This document shows positions 24,903-36,267 of a DNA stretch of 64,000 nucleotides, one piece after another. The notes beneath the pieces are model-generated. The model worked only from the letters and a program-made list of their open reading frames with translations. It did not search any database and had not been told where the DNA came from. The DNA is taken from positions 62,001 to 126,000 of the forward strand of contig NZ_CANSMR010000018.1 of assembly GCF_947648125.1 (NCBI RefSeq). The letters are read 5' to 3'. Each line of letters opens with the position of its first letter. Within the stretch, counting starts at the first letter, position 1. The position numbers and the translations under genes were made by a program. Source of the stretch: an uncultured Bradyrhizobium sp. Lineage in GTDB: Bacteria > Pseudomonadota > Alphaproteobacteria > Rhizobiales > Xanthobacteraceae.

Positions 24903-25439
24903 TCACGCGCAGAGCGCGTAGGCATCCTCGACCACGTAGGGGCCGCCGCCAGTCGACGCGCGCGACGAGAACAGCACGAAGCGGTCCGCCATGAAGCTGC
25001 GGCTCGGGAAGTAGCCGCGCACCGACAGATAATCCGCGACGTCCTGGCTCGAGGCGTCATGCAGACGCGCGAGCGTGACATGGGGCGTGAATTTCCTGCC
25101 CTCGGGATTGAGCCCCATCCGCTGCATCATCCGCTCGAGCTCGGCTTGCAGTTCGATCAGCGGCCGACTGGGCTCGACGGCGGCAACCACCGCGCGCGGC
25201 TTGCGTCCACCGAAGCTCGACAGGCCCTGCAATTTGACCTCGAACGGTTTTCGGTTCACCCGAAACAGCATCGTCGCGATCTCGTTGGCCCAGAGGCCAT
25301 CGATGTCGCCGATGAAGCGCAGAGTGACGTGATAATTTTCGGGATCGATCCAGCGTGCGCCTGGAAGGCCGCCACGCAAATTGGAAAGTGTCTGGCCGAT
25401 CTCGGCCGGAATTTCCAGTCCAGTGAACAGACGCGGCAT
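24903..25439 (-). CDS. thpR: RNA 2',3'-cyclic phosphodiesterase
   Basis: A 178-residue protein of the 2H phosphoesterase superfamily. Both catalytic HxTx motifs are present: YHVTLRFIGDID and FTPHVTLARL. The N-terminus MPRLFTGLEIPAEI is typical of ThpR (LigT). It hydrolyses 2',3'-cyclic phosphates to 2'-phosphates; its cell role is unclear. Single gene between zapE and the esterase. Confidence 0.92.
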   Translation of the reverse strand: MPRLFTGLEIPAEIGQTLSNLRGGLPGARWIDPENYHVTLRFIGDIDGLWANEIATMLFRVNRKPFEVKLQGLSSFGGRKPRAVVAAVEPSRPLIELQAELERMMQRMGLNPEGRKFTPHVTLARLHDASSQDVADYLSVRGYFPSRSFMADRFVLFSSRASTGGGPYVVEDAYALCA

Positions 25440-25605
25440 CGCATTAATCCTCGATGCTTGGCGCGGGTTTTGGGAGCCCGCACCGTGTAACAGCCCGGCG
25501 ACGAATCACCGATGCCTATTTGTACCCGAGATATGTGACTCTGCGAAGCATGACCCGTTAACAGCTCGTAAACCTACGGGCACAACACGGCTCGCTGCCT
25601 GCGTA

Positions 25606-26334
25606 TCAACTGCGTTGCCCTGATAATGCACCGAGAAATGCCTCCACTGTGGGCAGCATGTGCTTGACGACGATGTCCACACCTTCCGCCGTCGGATGCA
25701 TGCCGTCGGCTTGATTGAGCTTGGCATCGGCAGCCACGCCATCGAGGAAGAACGGATAGAGCGGCACGCCAAGGGACTTCGAGAGATCCGGATAGATCGC
25801 GTTGAACTTCGCTGCATACTCGCTGCCATAGTTCGGTGGCGCGAGCATGCCGCACAAGAGCACGGCGATCTTGCGCGCCTGCAACTTTGTGATGATGTCG
25901 GAGAGTGCGGCACGCGTCACCGCGGGATCGATGCCGCGCAGCGCATCGTTGGCGCCGAGCTCGACGATCACGGCGGCGGTTCCGTCAGCCACCGACCAGT
26001 CGAGCCGCTCGCGGCCCCCTGAGGCGGTATCGCCGGACACCCCGGCATTGGTCATCTCGACCTTTATCCCCTTGGCTTCCAAGGCTTTTTGCAGCCGGAC
26101 CGGAAATGCCGCCGCGGCCGGAAGGCCGTAACCGGCACTCAGGGAATCGCCCAGAACCACCATTTTGATCGGTTTCGCCGAACCTTGCGCCGGGGCATTC
26201 TCCGGTGCTGGCGACTGCGCACTTGCCGCCGTCATCAAGCCCATAAGCAACACGAGTATGTGCACGAAGATTCTCAACCGGCCCTCGACCGCAGCTGCGG
26301 AAGTGCCATATGACCGAGCCATGGACAGTCTCAT
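25606..26334 (-). CDS. TesA-like GDSL arylesterase / lysophospholipase
   Basis: A 242-residue exported SGNH hydrolase. A signal peptide spans residues about 1-41. Block I MVVLGDSLSAGYGLP carries the nucleophilic serine, block III is ELGANDALRGID and block V DGMHPTAEG carries the Asp/His pair. ATG 26334 is supported by AGAGGA six bases upstream; a second ATG at 26322 would shorten the signal peptide. It is divergent from the ABC exporter genes, the same trio as E. coli tesA-ybbA-ybbP. The start regions of the two divergent genes overlap by 14 bp. Confidence 0.92.
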   Translation of the reverse strand: MRLSMARSYGTSAAAVEGRLRIFVHILVLLMGLMTAASAQSPAPENAPAQGSAKPIKMVVLGDSLSAGYGLPAAAAFPVRLQKALEAKGIKVEMTNAGVSGDTASGGRERLDWSVADGTAAVIVELGANDALRGIDPAVTRAALSDIITKLQARKIAVLLCGMLAPPNYGSEYAAKFNAIYPDLSKSLGVPLYPFFLDGVAADAKLNQADGMHPTAEGVDIVVKHMLPTVEAFLGALSGQRS

Positions 26335-27040
26335 CGAATCCTCTTCATTGACCGACGTTGAGCCGGACACCATTGCCGTCAGGAACGTCAATCTCTCGCT
26401 CGGCACCGGCGCGGCACGGGTTCATATCCTCAAAGATATCAGCCTTCGTGTGGCAGCGGGTGAGGCCATCGGCCTGATCGGCCCGTCGGGCTCGGGCAAG
26501 TCGACCTTGCTGATGGTGATGGCGGGGCTTGAACGTCCTGACAGTGGAGAAGTGGTCGTCGACGGCACGTCGTTCAATGCCCTCGATGAAGATGCGCTGG
26601 CGCGCTTCCGCGGCCGTCAGGTCGGCATCGTGTTCCAGTCGTTCCATCTGATCCCGACCATGACGGCGCTGGAGAACGTCGCCGTGCCGCTCGAGCTCGC
26701 CGGCAATCCCGATGCCGCCGCGCGAGCTGCGCAGGAGCTGCAATCGGTCGGGCTCGGCGAACGGCTGCATCACTATCCGACGCAGCTTTCCGGCGGCGAG
26801 CAGCAGCGCGTCGCGATCGCGCGTGCGCTCGCACCCGATCCCGCGATCCTGGTTGCCGACGAACCGACCGGAAATCTCGACGAGACGACGGGAAAGCAGA
26901 TCGTCGATCTGCTCTTCACCAAGCACGCCGAACGCGGCATGACGCTGGTGCTGGTGACGCATGATCTCGCGCTCGCGCAGCGCTGCGATCGTGTGGTGCG
27001 GCTGCGCTCCGGCCGCATCGACGGGCAATCCACGACATGA
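26321..27040 (+). CDS. ABC transporter ATP-binding protein (YbbA/LolD type)
   Basis: A 239-residue ABC ATPase. Walker A GPSGSGKSTLL, Q-loop VGIVFQSFHLIP, signature LSGGEQQRVAIARAL, Walker B ILVADEPTGNLDE and switch histidine VLVTHDLALA are all present. The family exports lipids or lipoproteins and pairs with FtsX-like permeases, as here: the permease start overlaps its stop (ATGA). The ATG at 26321 lies in CCATGG, so it overlaps the divergent esterase start region; the leader has no good ribosome-binding site and the true start may be further in. Confidence 0.92.
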   Translation: MDSLIESSSLTDVEPDTIAVRNVNLSLGTGAARVHILKDISLRVAAGEAIGLIGPSGSGKSTLLMVMAGLERPDSGEVVVDGTSFNALDEDALARFRGRQVGIVFQSFHLIPTMTALENVAVPLELAGNPDAAARAAQELQSVGLGERLHHYPTQLSGGEQQRVAIARALAPDPAILVADEPTGNLDETTGKQIVDLLFTKHAERGMTLVLVTHDLALAQRCDRVVRLRSGRIDGQSTT

Positions 27041-29607
27041 GCATTGCGTCCGAAGTCGCGGTGCAAGGCCGCGCGTCGTCGCTTGCTTTCCGTTACGCGC
27101 TGCGCGAACTGCGCGGCGGCCTGCGCGGGTTCTACGTGTTCATCGCCTGCATCGCGCTCGGCGTAATGGCGATTGCCGGCGTCGGCTCGGTCGCCGCGAG
27201 CCTCGGCGACGGCCTGTCGCGCGAGGGCCGCACGCTGCTCGGCGGCGACGTCGCATTCTCGCTGATCTCGCGCGAGGCCAAGCCCGACGAGGTCGCGTAC
27301 CTGCGCACCCGCGGCGAGGTTTCGGTTGCAGCCACGCTGCGCGCAATGGCCCGCAGCGGCGACGGCAAGCTGGCGCTGGTCGAGCTCAAGGCGGTCGACG
27401 GCAGATATCCGATGCTCGGCGAGCTGACGCTCGAGCCGAACATGCCGGTCGCCGACCTGCTCGCCGAACGCGACGGCGTCTATGGCGCAGCCGCCGATTC
27501 AACGCTGCTCGCGCGGCTCGACCTGAAGCTCGGCGACCGCGTCACCATCGGCAGCGCGACCTACCAGATCCGCAGCGTGGTGGCGGCCGAGCCCGACAAG
27601 CTTGCCGGCGGCGTCGGCCTCGGCCCGCGCTTCCTGATCAGCGAAGCCAGCCTGCGCGCCACCGACCTGTTGCAGCCGGGCAGCCTGGTGCGCTGGATCT
27701 ACCGGGTGAAGCTGCCCGACGGCGCCAACGACGATCGCGCCACCACCGCGCTGATCGACGGCGCGCGGGCTGCTGCGCCGGAGGCCGGCTGGGAAGTCCG
27801 CAGCCGCAACAACGCCTCGCCGCAACTTGAACGCACCATCAACCGCTTCACCCAGTTCCTGACCCTGGTCGGCCTCGCCGCGCTGCTGGTCGGCGGCGTC
27901 GGCGTTGCCAACGCGGTGAAGAGCCACATCGACCGCCGCCGCGACGTCATCGCCTCGTTCAAGGCGCTCGGCGCCACCGGCCGCGACGTCTTCACGATCT
28001 ACTGCACGCAGGTGGTGGTGCTGGCCGGGATCGGTTCGGTGATCGGGCTCGTGCTCGGCGCCGCGCTGCCTTTCGTCATCGTCGGCCTGTTCGGCAAGGT
28101 GCTGCCGCTGCCGGTGGTGCCGGCCCTGCATCCCGACGAGCTCGCGCTCTCCTTCCTCTACGGCCAGCTGACCGCGCTGGCGTTCGGGCTGTGGCCGCTC
28201 GGCCGGGTCCACGACGTGCCGGTCGCCGCGCTGTTCCGCGAGACCGTCGCCAGCGAGTGGCATCGCCCGCGCTGGAGCTATCTCGCGCTGATGGCGGTGG
28301 TGGTCGCGCTCCTGATCGGGGTCGCGGTCGGGCTCGCCTATGACAAGCGAGTCGCCGCCGTATTCGTTGCCTCGTCGATCGCGGTGTTCCTCCTGCTGCG
28401 CGGAATCGCGGAGATCCTGATGGCGGTGGCGCGCCGGCTGCCGCGCAGCCGCATGACCATGCTGCGGCTGGCAATCGCCAACATCCACCGGCCGGGCGCG
28501 CTGACGCCGTCGGTCGTGCTGTCGCTGGGCCTTGGCCTCGCGGTGCTCGTCACCATCACGCAGATCGACGGCAATCTGCGCCGGCAATTCCTGGCCGCAT
28601 TGCCGGAACGGGCCCCGTCGTTCTTCTTCATCGACATTCCCTCCACCGAAGCCGACCGCTTTGCCGCCTTCCTGGCGCAGATCGCTGCCGGCTCGACCGT
28701 CGAGGACGTGCCGATGCTGCGCGGGCGCATCGTCGCCGCGCGCGGCGTCAAGGCCGACCAGCTCAAGCCGTCGGTCGATTCGGAGTGGGTGCTGCAGAGC
28801 GACCGCGGCCTGACCTACACCGGCGAAATTCCCAAGGGCTCGAAGATCGTCGAGGGCGAATGGTGGGGACCGGACTACAGCGGACCTCCGCTGGTCTCGA
28901 TGGAGAAGAAGATCGCCGACGGCCTTTCCTTGAAGATCAGCGACGAGATCGTGGTCAACGTGCTCGGCCGCGATGTGCCGGCGAAGATCGCCAACCTGCG
29001 CAACATCGACTGGCAGGGCCTCGGCATCAATTTCGTGCTGGTATTCTCGCCGAATGCGTTCAAGGGCGCGCCGCACAGCCACGTCGCGACCCTGACGGAA
29101 CCCCATGCCGGCACCACCGATGATGCGCGCATCATCAAGCAGGTCGCCGACGCATTCCCGATGGTGACCAGCGTCCGGGTCCGCGAGGCGCTGGAGACGG
29201 TCGGCACCGTCGTCAGCAATCTGGTGCTGGCGATCCGCGGCGCCAGCGCCGTGACGCTGATCTCGGCGATCCTGGTGCTGGGCGGCGCGCTCGCCGCCGG
29301 GCACCGCCACCGCGTCTATGACGCCGTGATCCTCAAGACGCTCGGCGCCACCCGGGTGCGACTGCTCGGCGCCTACGCGCTGGAGTATCTGATGATCGGC
29401 TTTGCAACCGCAATATTCGGGGTGATCGCCGGCTCGGTCGCGGCCTGGTTGATCGTGACGCGGCTGATGACGCTGAGTTTCATCTGGCAGGCCGGCAGCG
29501 CCGCGCTGGTCGTCGTCGCCGCGCTTGTCGTCACCGTCGGATTGGGGCTGGCGGGAACGCTGCTCGCGCTGAACCAGAAGCCGGCCTCGGTGCTGAGGAA
29601 TTTGTGA
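27037..29607 (+). CDS. ABC transporter permease, FtsX-like (YbbP type)
   Basis: An 856-residue permease with two FtsX-type halves: a first membrane segment near residues 25-50, three helices around 270-400, a central group near 410-520, a large periplasmic region (about 530-730) and three C-terminal helices. Size and layout match E. coli YbbP. The partner ATPase gene overlaps by four bases, and the TesA-like esterase is divergent. The exported substrate is unknown; a lysolipid or lipoprotein link is suggested by the neighbouring esterase. Confidence 0.9.
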   Translation: MSIASEVAVQGRASSLAFRYALRELRGGLRGFYVFIACIALGVMAIAGVGSVAASLGDGLSREGRTLLGGDVAFSLISREAKPDEVAYLRTRGEVSVAATLRAMARSGDGKLALVELKAVDGRYPMLGELTLEPNMPVADLLAERDGVYGAAADSTLLARLDLKLGDRVTIGSATYQIRSVVAAEPDKLAGGVGLGPRFLISEASLRATDLLQPGSLVRWIYRVKLPDGANDDRATTALIDGARAAAPEAGWEVRSRNNASPQLERTINRFTQFLTLVGLAALLVGGVGVANAVKSHIDRRRDVIASFKALGATGRDVFTIYCTQVVVLAGIGSVIGLVLGAALPFVIVGLFGKVLPLPVVPALHPDELALSFLYGQLTALAFGLWPLGRVHDVPVAALFRETVASEWHRPRWSYLALMAVVVALLIGVAVGLAYDKRVAAVFVASSIAVFLLLRGIAEILMAVARRLPRSRMTMLRLAIANIHRPGALTPSVVLSLGLGLAVLVTITQIDGNLRRQFLAALPERAPSFFFIDIPSTEADRFAAFLAQIAAGSTVEDVPMLRGRIVAARGVKADQLKPSVDSEWVLQSDRGLTYTGEIPKGSKIVEGEWWGPDYSGPPLVSMEKKIADGLSLKISDEIVVNVLGRDVPAKIANLRNIDWQGLGINFVLVFSPNAFKGAPHSHVATLTEPHAGTTDDARIIKQVADAFPMVTSVRVREALETVGTVVSNLVLAIRGASAVTLISAILVLGGALAAGHRHRVYDAVILKTLGATRVRLLGAYALEYLMIGFATAIFGVIAGSVAAWLIVTRLMTLSFIWQAGSAALVVVAALVVTVGLGLAGTLLALNQKPASVLRNL

Positions 29608-29841
29608 CAATTTGTAGCGGCGGCAGCGCCGTTTTGCCTACAAATGCTAGGCTAGAGCGACATTCGGCCGCGCGTGGAAGCTTGCGTCGGATGTGTTAAT
29701 TTCCCACATACCACTCGGGTCGGATAGTCGGTTTGAATGACACGCAATTAATGTTCCGCAAACCGAGCCATCTGAGATAGATTTAGAACCGGCGCCGCAA
29801 ATCCCTTGCGCTCCACCGGGACCAACCACGGGAATTCGACC

Positions 29842-30633
29842 ATGTCGGACCTAGACCGCAACTACGCTTCTCCTTTCGGCCGGGCCGCCGGGCGCATTGA
29901 CGCTGCGGCCGTCGACGCCGGTCTGCGCGCCTACATGCTGCGCATCTACAACTACATGAGCATCGGCCTAGCCATCACCGGCCTTGCCGCGCTCGGCGTC
30001 TACATGGGCGCGGTGACCACTGATCAGTCCGCCGCCGTCGCCAAGTTTGGCAACGCCTATCTGACGCAGTTCGGCTACGCGATGTTCGTGAGCCCGCTGA
30101 AGTGGCTGTTCATCCTCGCTCCTCTGGCGATGGTGTTCGTCATCTCGGCCGGCATCAACCGCCTGCAGCCTGCGACCGCCCAGCTGCTGTTCTGGGTGTT
30201 CTCGGCGCTGATGGGCCTGTCGCTGTCGTCGATCTTCCTGGTGTACACGCACACCTCGATCGTGCGCGTGTTCTTCATCACCGCGGCGACGTTCGGTGCG
30301 CTGAGCCTCTACGGCTACACGACCAAGCGTGACATGAGCGGCATGGGTTCGTTCCTGTTCATGGGCCTGATCGGCATCATCATCGCGAGCCTGGTCAACC
30401 TGTTCCTGGCGAGCTCGGCGCTGCAGTTCATCGTCTCGGTGGTCGGCGTGCTGGTGTTTGCGGGCCTCACCGCCTGGGACACCCAGCGGCTGAAGAACGA
30501 CTACATCTATGGCTACGCCTCCCAGGGCGGTGTGATGGCAGAGCGTGCGGCAATCACTGGTGCGCTGTCGCTCTACCTGAACTTCATCAACCTGTTCACG
30601 CTGCTGCTGCAGCTGCTCGGCCAGCGCGACTGA
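29842..30633 (+). CDS. Bax inhibitor-1 / YccA family membrane protein
   Basis: A 263-residue protein with about seven membrane segments (first near residues 37-60, last at the C-terminus LNFINLFTLLLQLLG). The BI-1 signature is seen in FAGLTAWDTQRLKNDYIYG. These proteins form pH-sensitive calcium leak channels in some bacteria and can interact with FtsH in E. coli; the role here is unknown. ATG 29842 is used because it begins at MSDLDRNYASPFGRA; the open frame upstream is not protein-like. A strong terminator follows. Confidence 0.9.
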   Translation: MSDLDRNYASPFGRAAGRIDAAAVDAGLRAYMLRIYNYMSIGLAITGLAALGVYMGAVTTDQSAAVAKFGNAYLTQFGYAMFVSPLKWLFILAPLAMVFVISAGINRLQPATAQLLFWVFSALMGLSLSSIFLVYTHTSIVRVFFITAATFGALSLYGYTTKRDMSGMGSFLFMGLIGIIIASLVNLFLASSALQFIVSVVGVLVFAGLTAWDTQRLKNDYIYGYASQGGVMAERAAITGALSLYLNFINLFTLLLQLLGQRD

Positions 30634-30674
30634 GCGCCTCGAGCGAGCTGATCGATCCAAGCCTTGCAATCCAA

Positions 30675-30703
30675 GCCCCGGCCTTGCGGCCGGGGCTTTT
30701 CTT
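30675..30703 (+). terminator. Intrinsic terminator of the BI-1 gene
   Basis: Stem GCCCCGGCC / GGCCGGGGC around a TTGC loop, followed by TTTTCTTT. It lies 42 bp after the stop codon and just before the GNAT gene. Confidence 0.88.
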
Positions 30704-30732
30704 TCGCGCGGGGCAAAAATACTGTCGCGCCC

Positions 30733-31278
30733 ATGTCCAATCCCGCGGAATCCAGTTCGGAAATCAGGCCTACCGCCGAGGCGGACTTGCCCTCCATCAC
30801 CGCGATCTATGAGCACGCGGTGCGCTTCGGCACCGCGACCTTCGAGCTGATCCCGCCCAACCTTGTCGAGATGACCCGCCGCTACCGGGCGCTGATCGAT
30901 GGCGGCTTTCCCCATTTCGTCGCGGTGCTGGACGGCCGCGTCGCCGGCTATGCCTATGCCGGCCCCTACCGGCCGCGGCCGGCCTATCGCTTCACGGTCG
31001 ATAACTCGGTCTATCTGGACCCCGCGGTCCATCGCCGCGGCATCGGCCTCAGGCTGATGGAGCGCCTGATCGCCGAATGCGACGGACGCGGCTTCCGGCA
31101 GATGATCGCGGTGATCGGGGACTCGGCCAATGCAGGCTCGATCGGGCTGCACCGCCGTTGCGGCTTTCAGATGATCGGAACGCTCCCGAATGTCGGCCTG
31201 AAATTCGGCCGCTGGCTCGATACCGTGCTGATGCAGCGCGCGCTCGGCGAGGGCGCGGCGACAGTGCCGGCGGATTGA
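30733..31278 (+). CDS. GNAT N-acetyltransferase, phosphinothricin acetyltransferase-like
   Basis: A 181-residue GNAT protein. The acetyl-CoA site is RRGIGLRLMERLI (R/Q-x-x-G-x-G/A pattern), preceded by the strand FTVDNSVYLDPAVH; TFELIPPNLVEM and AYAGPYRPRPAYRF resemble PAT/YncA-type acetyltransferases. Substrates of this group include phosphinothricin, methionine sulfoximine and amino acids, but the true substrate cannot be told. ATG 30733 is preferred because sequence upstream is the terminator of the previous gene. Confidence 0.85.
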   Translation: MSNPAESSSEIRPTAEADLPSITAIYEHAVRFGTATFELIPPNLVEMTRRYRALIDGGFPHFVAVLDGRVAGYAYAGPYRPRPAYRFTVDNSVYLDPAVHRRGIGLRLMERLIAECDGRGFRQMIAVIGDSANAGSIGLHRRCGFQMIGTLPNVGLKFGRWLDTVLMQRALGEGAATVPAD

Positions 31279-31288
31279 GCGACAGTCC

Positions 31289-31410
31289 GTAGCCCGGATG
31301 GAGCGCAGCGTAATCCGGGGCCGCCGAAACCGCGGATGAACTTGTCCCGGATTGCGCGGAGCCTGTCATCGGCGCGCGTTCGCGCGACCCGTTGGCTCCA
31401 TCCGGGCTAC
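31289..31410. repeat. GTAGCCCGGATG-type inverted repeat element
   Basis: A 122-bp element whose ends are perfect 16-bp inverted copies (GTAGCCCGGATGGAGC at 31289-31304 and its complement at 31395-31410), with AATCCGGGG / CCCGGATT inside. Two related copies lie at 54567-54654 and 54804-54900. It sits between convergent genes and may terminate both transcripts. Confidence 0.85.
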
Positions 31411-31427
31411 TGTCTGAATCTGCCCGC

Positions 31428-31799
31428 CTACACCAGCGACAGCTTGCGATCGATCACGAACAGCACCCGTTCGAGGTCGTGGCCGCGGCGCAGGATCAGG
31501 CCGGTCGCCGAGATCACGCTGTACATGCCCTGCTTGCGCGCAAGCCGGGGATCTTTCTCGATCCGGTAGATCGGCACTTCGGATGCGCGCCGGAACACCG
31601 AGAACACGGCACGGTCCTTCAGGAAGTCGATCGCATAATCGCGCCACTCGCCATCGGCGACCATGCGGCCGTAGAGATTGAGAATGCGGTTGAGCTCAAG
31701 TCGATTGAATGTCACGCGGTTGGGCTGAGGGGTCGCGGCGGCGGGACGCGCCGCGGCACGATTCCCACTCGGATCAGTGTCCTCCGAGATCAAACTCAT
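31428..31799 (-). CDS. DUF2794 family protein
   Basis: A 123-residue cytoplasmic protein. The conserved core runs from VTFNRLELNRILNLYGRMV through EWRDYAIDF, VFSVFRRASEVPIYRIEK and ends RKLSLV. This matches DUF2794, an alphaproteobacterial family of unknown function. ATG 31799 starts MSLISEDTDPSGNR; the open frame continues upstream into sequence with no family match. Confidence 0.85.
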   Translation of the reverse strand: MSLISEDTDPSGNRAAARPAAATPQPNRVTFNRLELNRILNLYGRMVADGEWRDYAIDFLKDRAVFSVFRRASEVPIYRIEKDPRLARKQGMYSVISATGLILRRGHDLERVLFVIDRKLSLV

Positions 31800-32036
31800 C
31801 GAGCGCCTCCTGTCATCCCGGTGACGATCGGGTTCCGAAGGCCGGTGCCCCCACTTCGGGATCGTCACGAGAGTGACATGATTGCGCTAAGCGACGGAGC
31901 CTGCAAGGGGCCATTCGCAATGCAACCAGCCCTTAACCACGGTCAGGCGCGACGGATTGTCCGGAAAACCGAAGAGTCACGGGAACGTTAGAGGAATCAT
32001 ATTGCTGCCCCACTTCCGCCCATCGCCCGCCCCGCT

Positions 32037-32182
32037 GCCCTGCGAAAAGATAATCCTGCGTTGGCCCGGTCCTTTCGGTTCCGGATTCCTCAGCCCCCAG
32101 CCCCCCGGGGCCGTCGGGATCGGGCCTGTTCGCAGGGGAGTTAAATCCCAACACTGGGCCAACGAAAGTTGGTCCTTTTTGT
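32037..32182 (+). ncRNA. Candidate structured small RNA
   Basis: In the 0.5-kb gap between two minus-strand genes lies a GC-rich rod-like structure: outer pair CCCTGCG / CGCAGGG (32038-32044, 32131-32137), an asymmetric internal loop, then a 10-bp stem GGCCCGGTCC / GGATCGGGCC (32063-32072, 32117-32126). It ends in a very strong plus-strand terminator (GGGCCAAC-GAAA-GTTGGTCC, then TTTTTGTTTTT). A 9-base segment CGTTGGCCC (32059-32067) can pair exactly with GGGCCAACG of the terminator stem, so two folds compete. Size and shape are compatible with a 6S-like RNA or another trans-acting sRNA, but I do not recognise the sequence; the 5' end is a guess. Confidence 0.5.
32156..32182 (+). terminator. 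Intrinsic terminator with GAAA tetraloop
   Basis: Stem GGGCCAAC / GTTGGTCC (one G-T pair) closed by GAAA, followed by TTTTTGTTTTT. No plus-strand gene precedes it, which is the main reason to propose a small RNA here. Confidence 0.85.
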
Positions 32183-32320
32183 TTTTGGGGCCCTGCTCAA
32201 TCACACACGAGCGCCGCGCGCTCATCGCTCTCGTTTCAGCGCATTTCTGGATGCACGTTTGCAACCATGCCGAGACTGCGCGGCAACATCCGCGCGGCCT
32301 AACGACGCAACTGACGCAAG

Positions 32321-33082
32321 CTAGTGAAGCGAGGTGAAGGCGGCGCCCAGCATCGGGCCCGGCTTGTCGCGATTGCCGTCCTGGACGTAAACGGCCGCGG
32401 CATCGACACCATCGCGCGCGATGTTCTCCAGCGGCACGGTCCAGCTCCCGGACGAGCCGTTCCAGTCACCGACCTTCAGGAGATTGCGCACCACGTTGTG
32501 GTAGGTGATCTCGCGGCCGCGGTTCTCGCCGCGCGCGATCGAGATCGGCACCGATTTCGAGATCGAGCAGATCCAGACTTCGCCGCGCGACACCGCAGGC
32601 GATTTCGATGCGGCCACCGACACGTTGATCTGCTTGCCGGTCAGCGTCATCGTCACCGGCACCGACATCACGCTGCCGCCCTTCTCGGTGTCCCTGATCG
32701 CGCTCTCGATGCTGGCGCGGTCGCTGCCGATCACATGGGCGGAGCCGTTGATGACCGCCTGCGGCGTGTAGACGTCGCGATCGCCGCGCATGTGCGAATA
32801 GGCTTTCTGGCGCGCGCTGAAACGGGAATCGGCCAGCGTGTCCTTCCAGCCGAGATAGTCCCAATAGTCGATCGGCATGCTCAGCGCGATGACGTTGGGG
32901 TCCTTCGCGAGGTCACCGATGATCTTGTCCGCGGGCGGACAGGACGAGCATCCCTGCGAGGTGAAGAGTTCGACGACAGCACGCGGGTCGGCGTGAGCGG
33001 GGCGGATGATTGCGACGATCGCGCAGAAACCAAGGGCGCTGGACCATCGCGAGATAGAATTATAGGCCATCATCGCTGTCAT
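32321..33082 (-). CDS. DUF1223 secreted thioredoxin-fold protein
   Basis: A 253-residue exported protein. A signal peptide covers residues about 1-31 (ending RPAHA). The following VELFTSQGCSSCPPADKII contains a CSSC pair in a thioredoxin-like setting, and YWDYLGWKDTLAD and YTPQAVINGSAHVIGSDR are typical of DUF1223. A periplasmic redox or metal role is likely but untested. ATG 33082 is used; a second ATG lies nine bases further in. Confidence 0.88.
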   Translation of the reverse strand: MTAMMAYNSISRWSSALGFCAIVAIIRPAHADPRAVVELFTSQGCSSCPPADKIIGDLAKDPNVIALSMPIDYWDYLGWKDTLADSRFSARQKAYSHMRGDRDVYTPQAVINGSAHVIGSDRASIESAIRDTEKGGSVMSVPVTMTLTGKQINVSVAASKSPAVSRGEVWICSISKSVPISIARGENRGREITYHNVVRNLLKVGDWNGSSGSWTVPLENIARDGVDAAAVYVQDGNRDKPGPMLGAAFTSLH

Positions 33083-33170
33083 ACTGCGAACCAGTCGTGA
33101 TGATTTCTATCCGTAATTGTACGGAGCATGAAGTCTGTCCCTGAACTTGCGTGCCCCAAAACGCGAGAAA

Positions 33171-33190
33171 GCGGCCTTGTCATAGGCCGC
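33171..33190 (-). terminator. Probable acnA terminator hairpin
   Basis: Stem GCGGCCT / AGGCCGC around a six-base loop; on the minus strand it is followed by TTTCTC and, a little later, TTTT. It lies about 115 bp beyond the acnA stop. Confidence 0.5.
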
Positions 33191-33246
33191 CTTCATTTTA
33201 GCCGCTACTCACTAAGCAGTGAGGCACCGATCACAAATCCGCGCAA

Positions 33247-33295
33247 GAGCATGGTCCGGAAAAGTGTGAAGCGGTTTTCCGGGCAGACCATGCTC
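33247..33295. repeat. GAGCATGGTCCGGAAAA-type palindromic repeat
   Basis: A 49-bp imperfect palindrome: GAGCATGGTC and CCGGAAAA on the left (33247-33263), their complements TTTTCCGG and GACCATGCTC on the right (to 33295), followed by AAACAA. This is a frequent Bradyrhizobium-type intergenic element. It begins 11 bp downstream of the acnA stop. A fragment resembling its GGAAAAGTGTGA core is also seen near 1424. Confidence 0.8.
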
Positions 33296-33306
33296 AAACA
33301 AAGGGC

Positions 33307-36027
<2,721 letters not shown>

Positions 36028-36267
36028 GCGGAGGATCCCAATTCTCAGTTATACCCGGCAAGGGTAACTAAACACCGGCGATCGACACTGGCCGAGGGGA
36101 TGGCCTGGGTGGCTTGCGGCCGCCGGTTGTGTGTGCTGCATCAAGTTCCGGGCTTATAGAACCTTTCTAGAAGCACTGCCACACCGACAAGCGTGCGACA
36201 ACGTTGCGCGACCCAAAAATTCTCACGCGGTAGCGAAAGATTTCAGAGGGCTGTGACAAGACGAACC

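Noticed and set aside
27499-29610. A minus-strand open frame of 703 codons opposite the ABC permease
   Set aside because: Antisense shadow with very high Arg, Asp, Gln and His content.
31957-32337. A 126-codon plus-strand frame across the RNA candidate
   Set aside because: No ribosome-binding site and it runs through a strong terminator; the RNA structure explains the region better.
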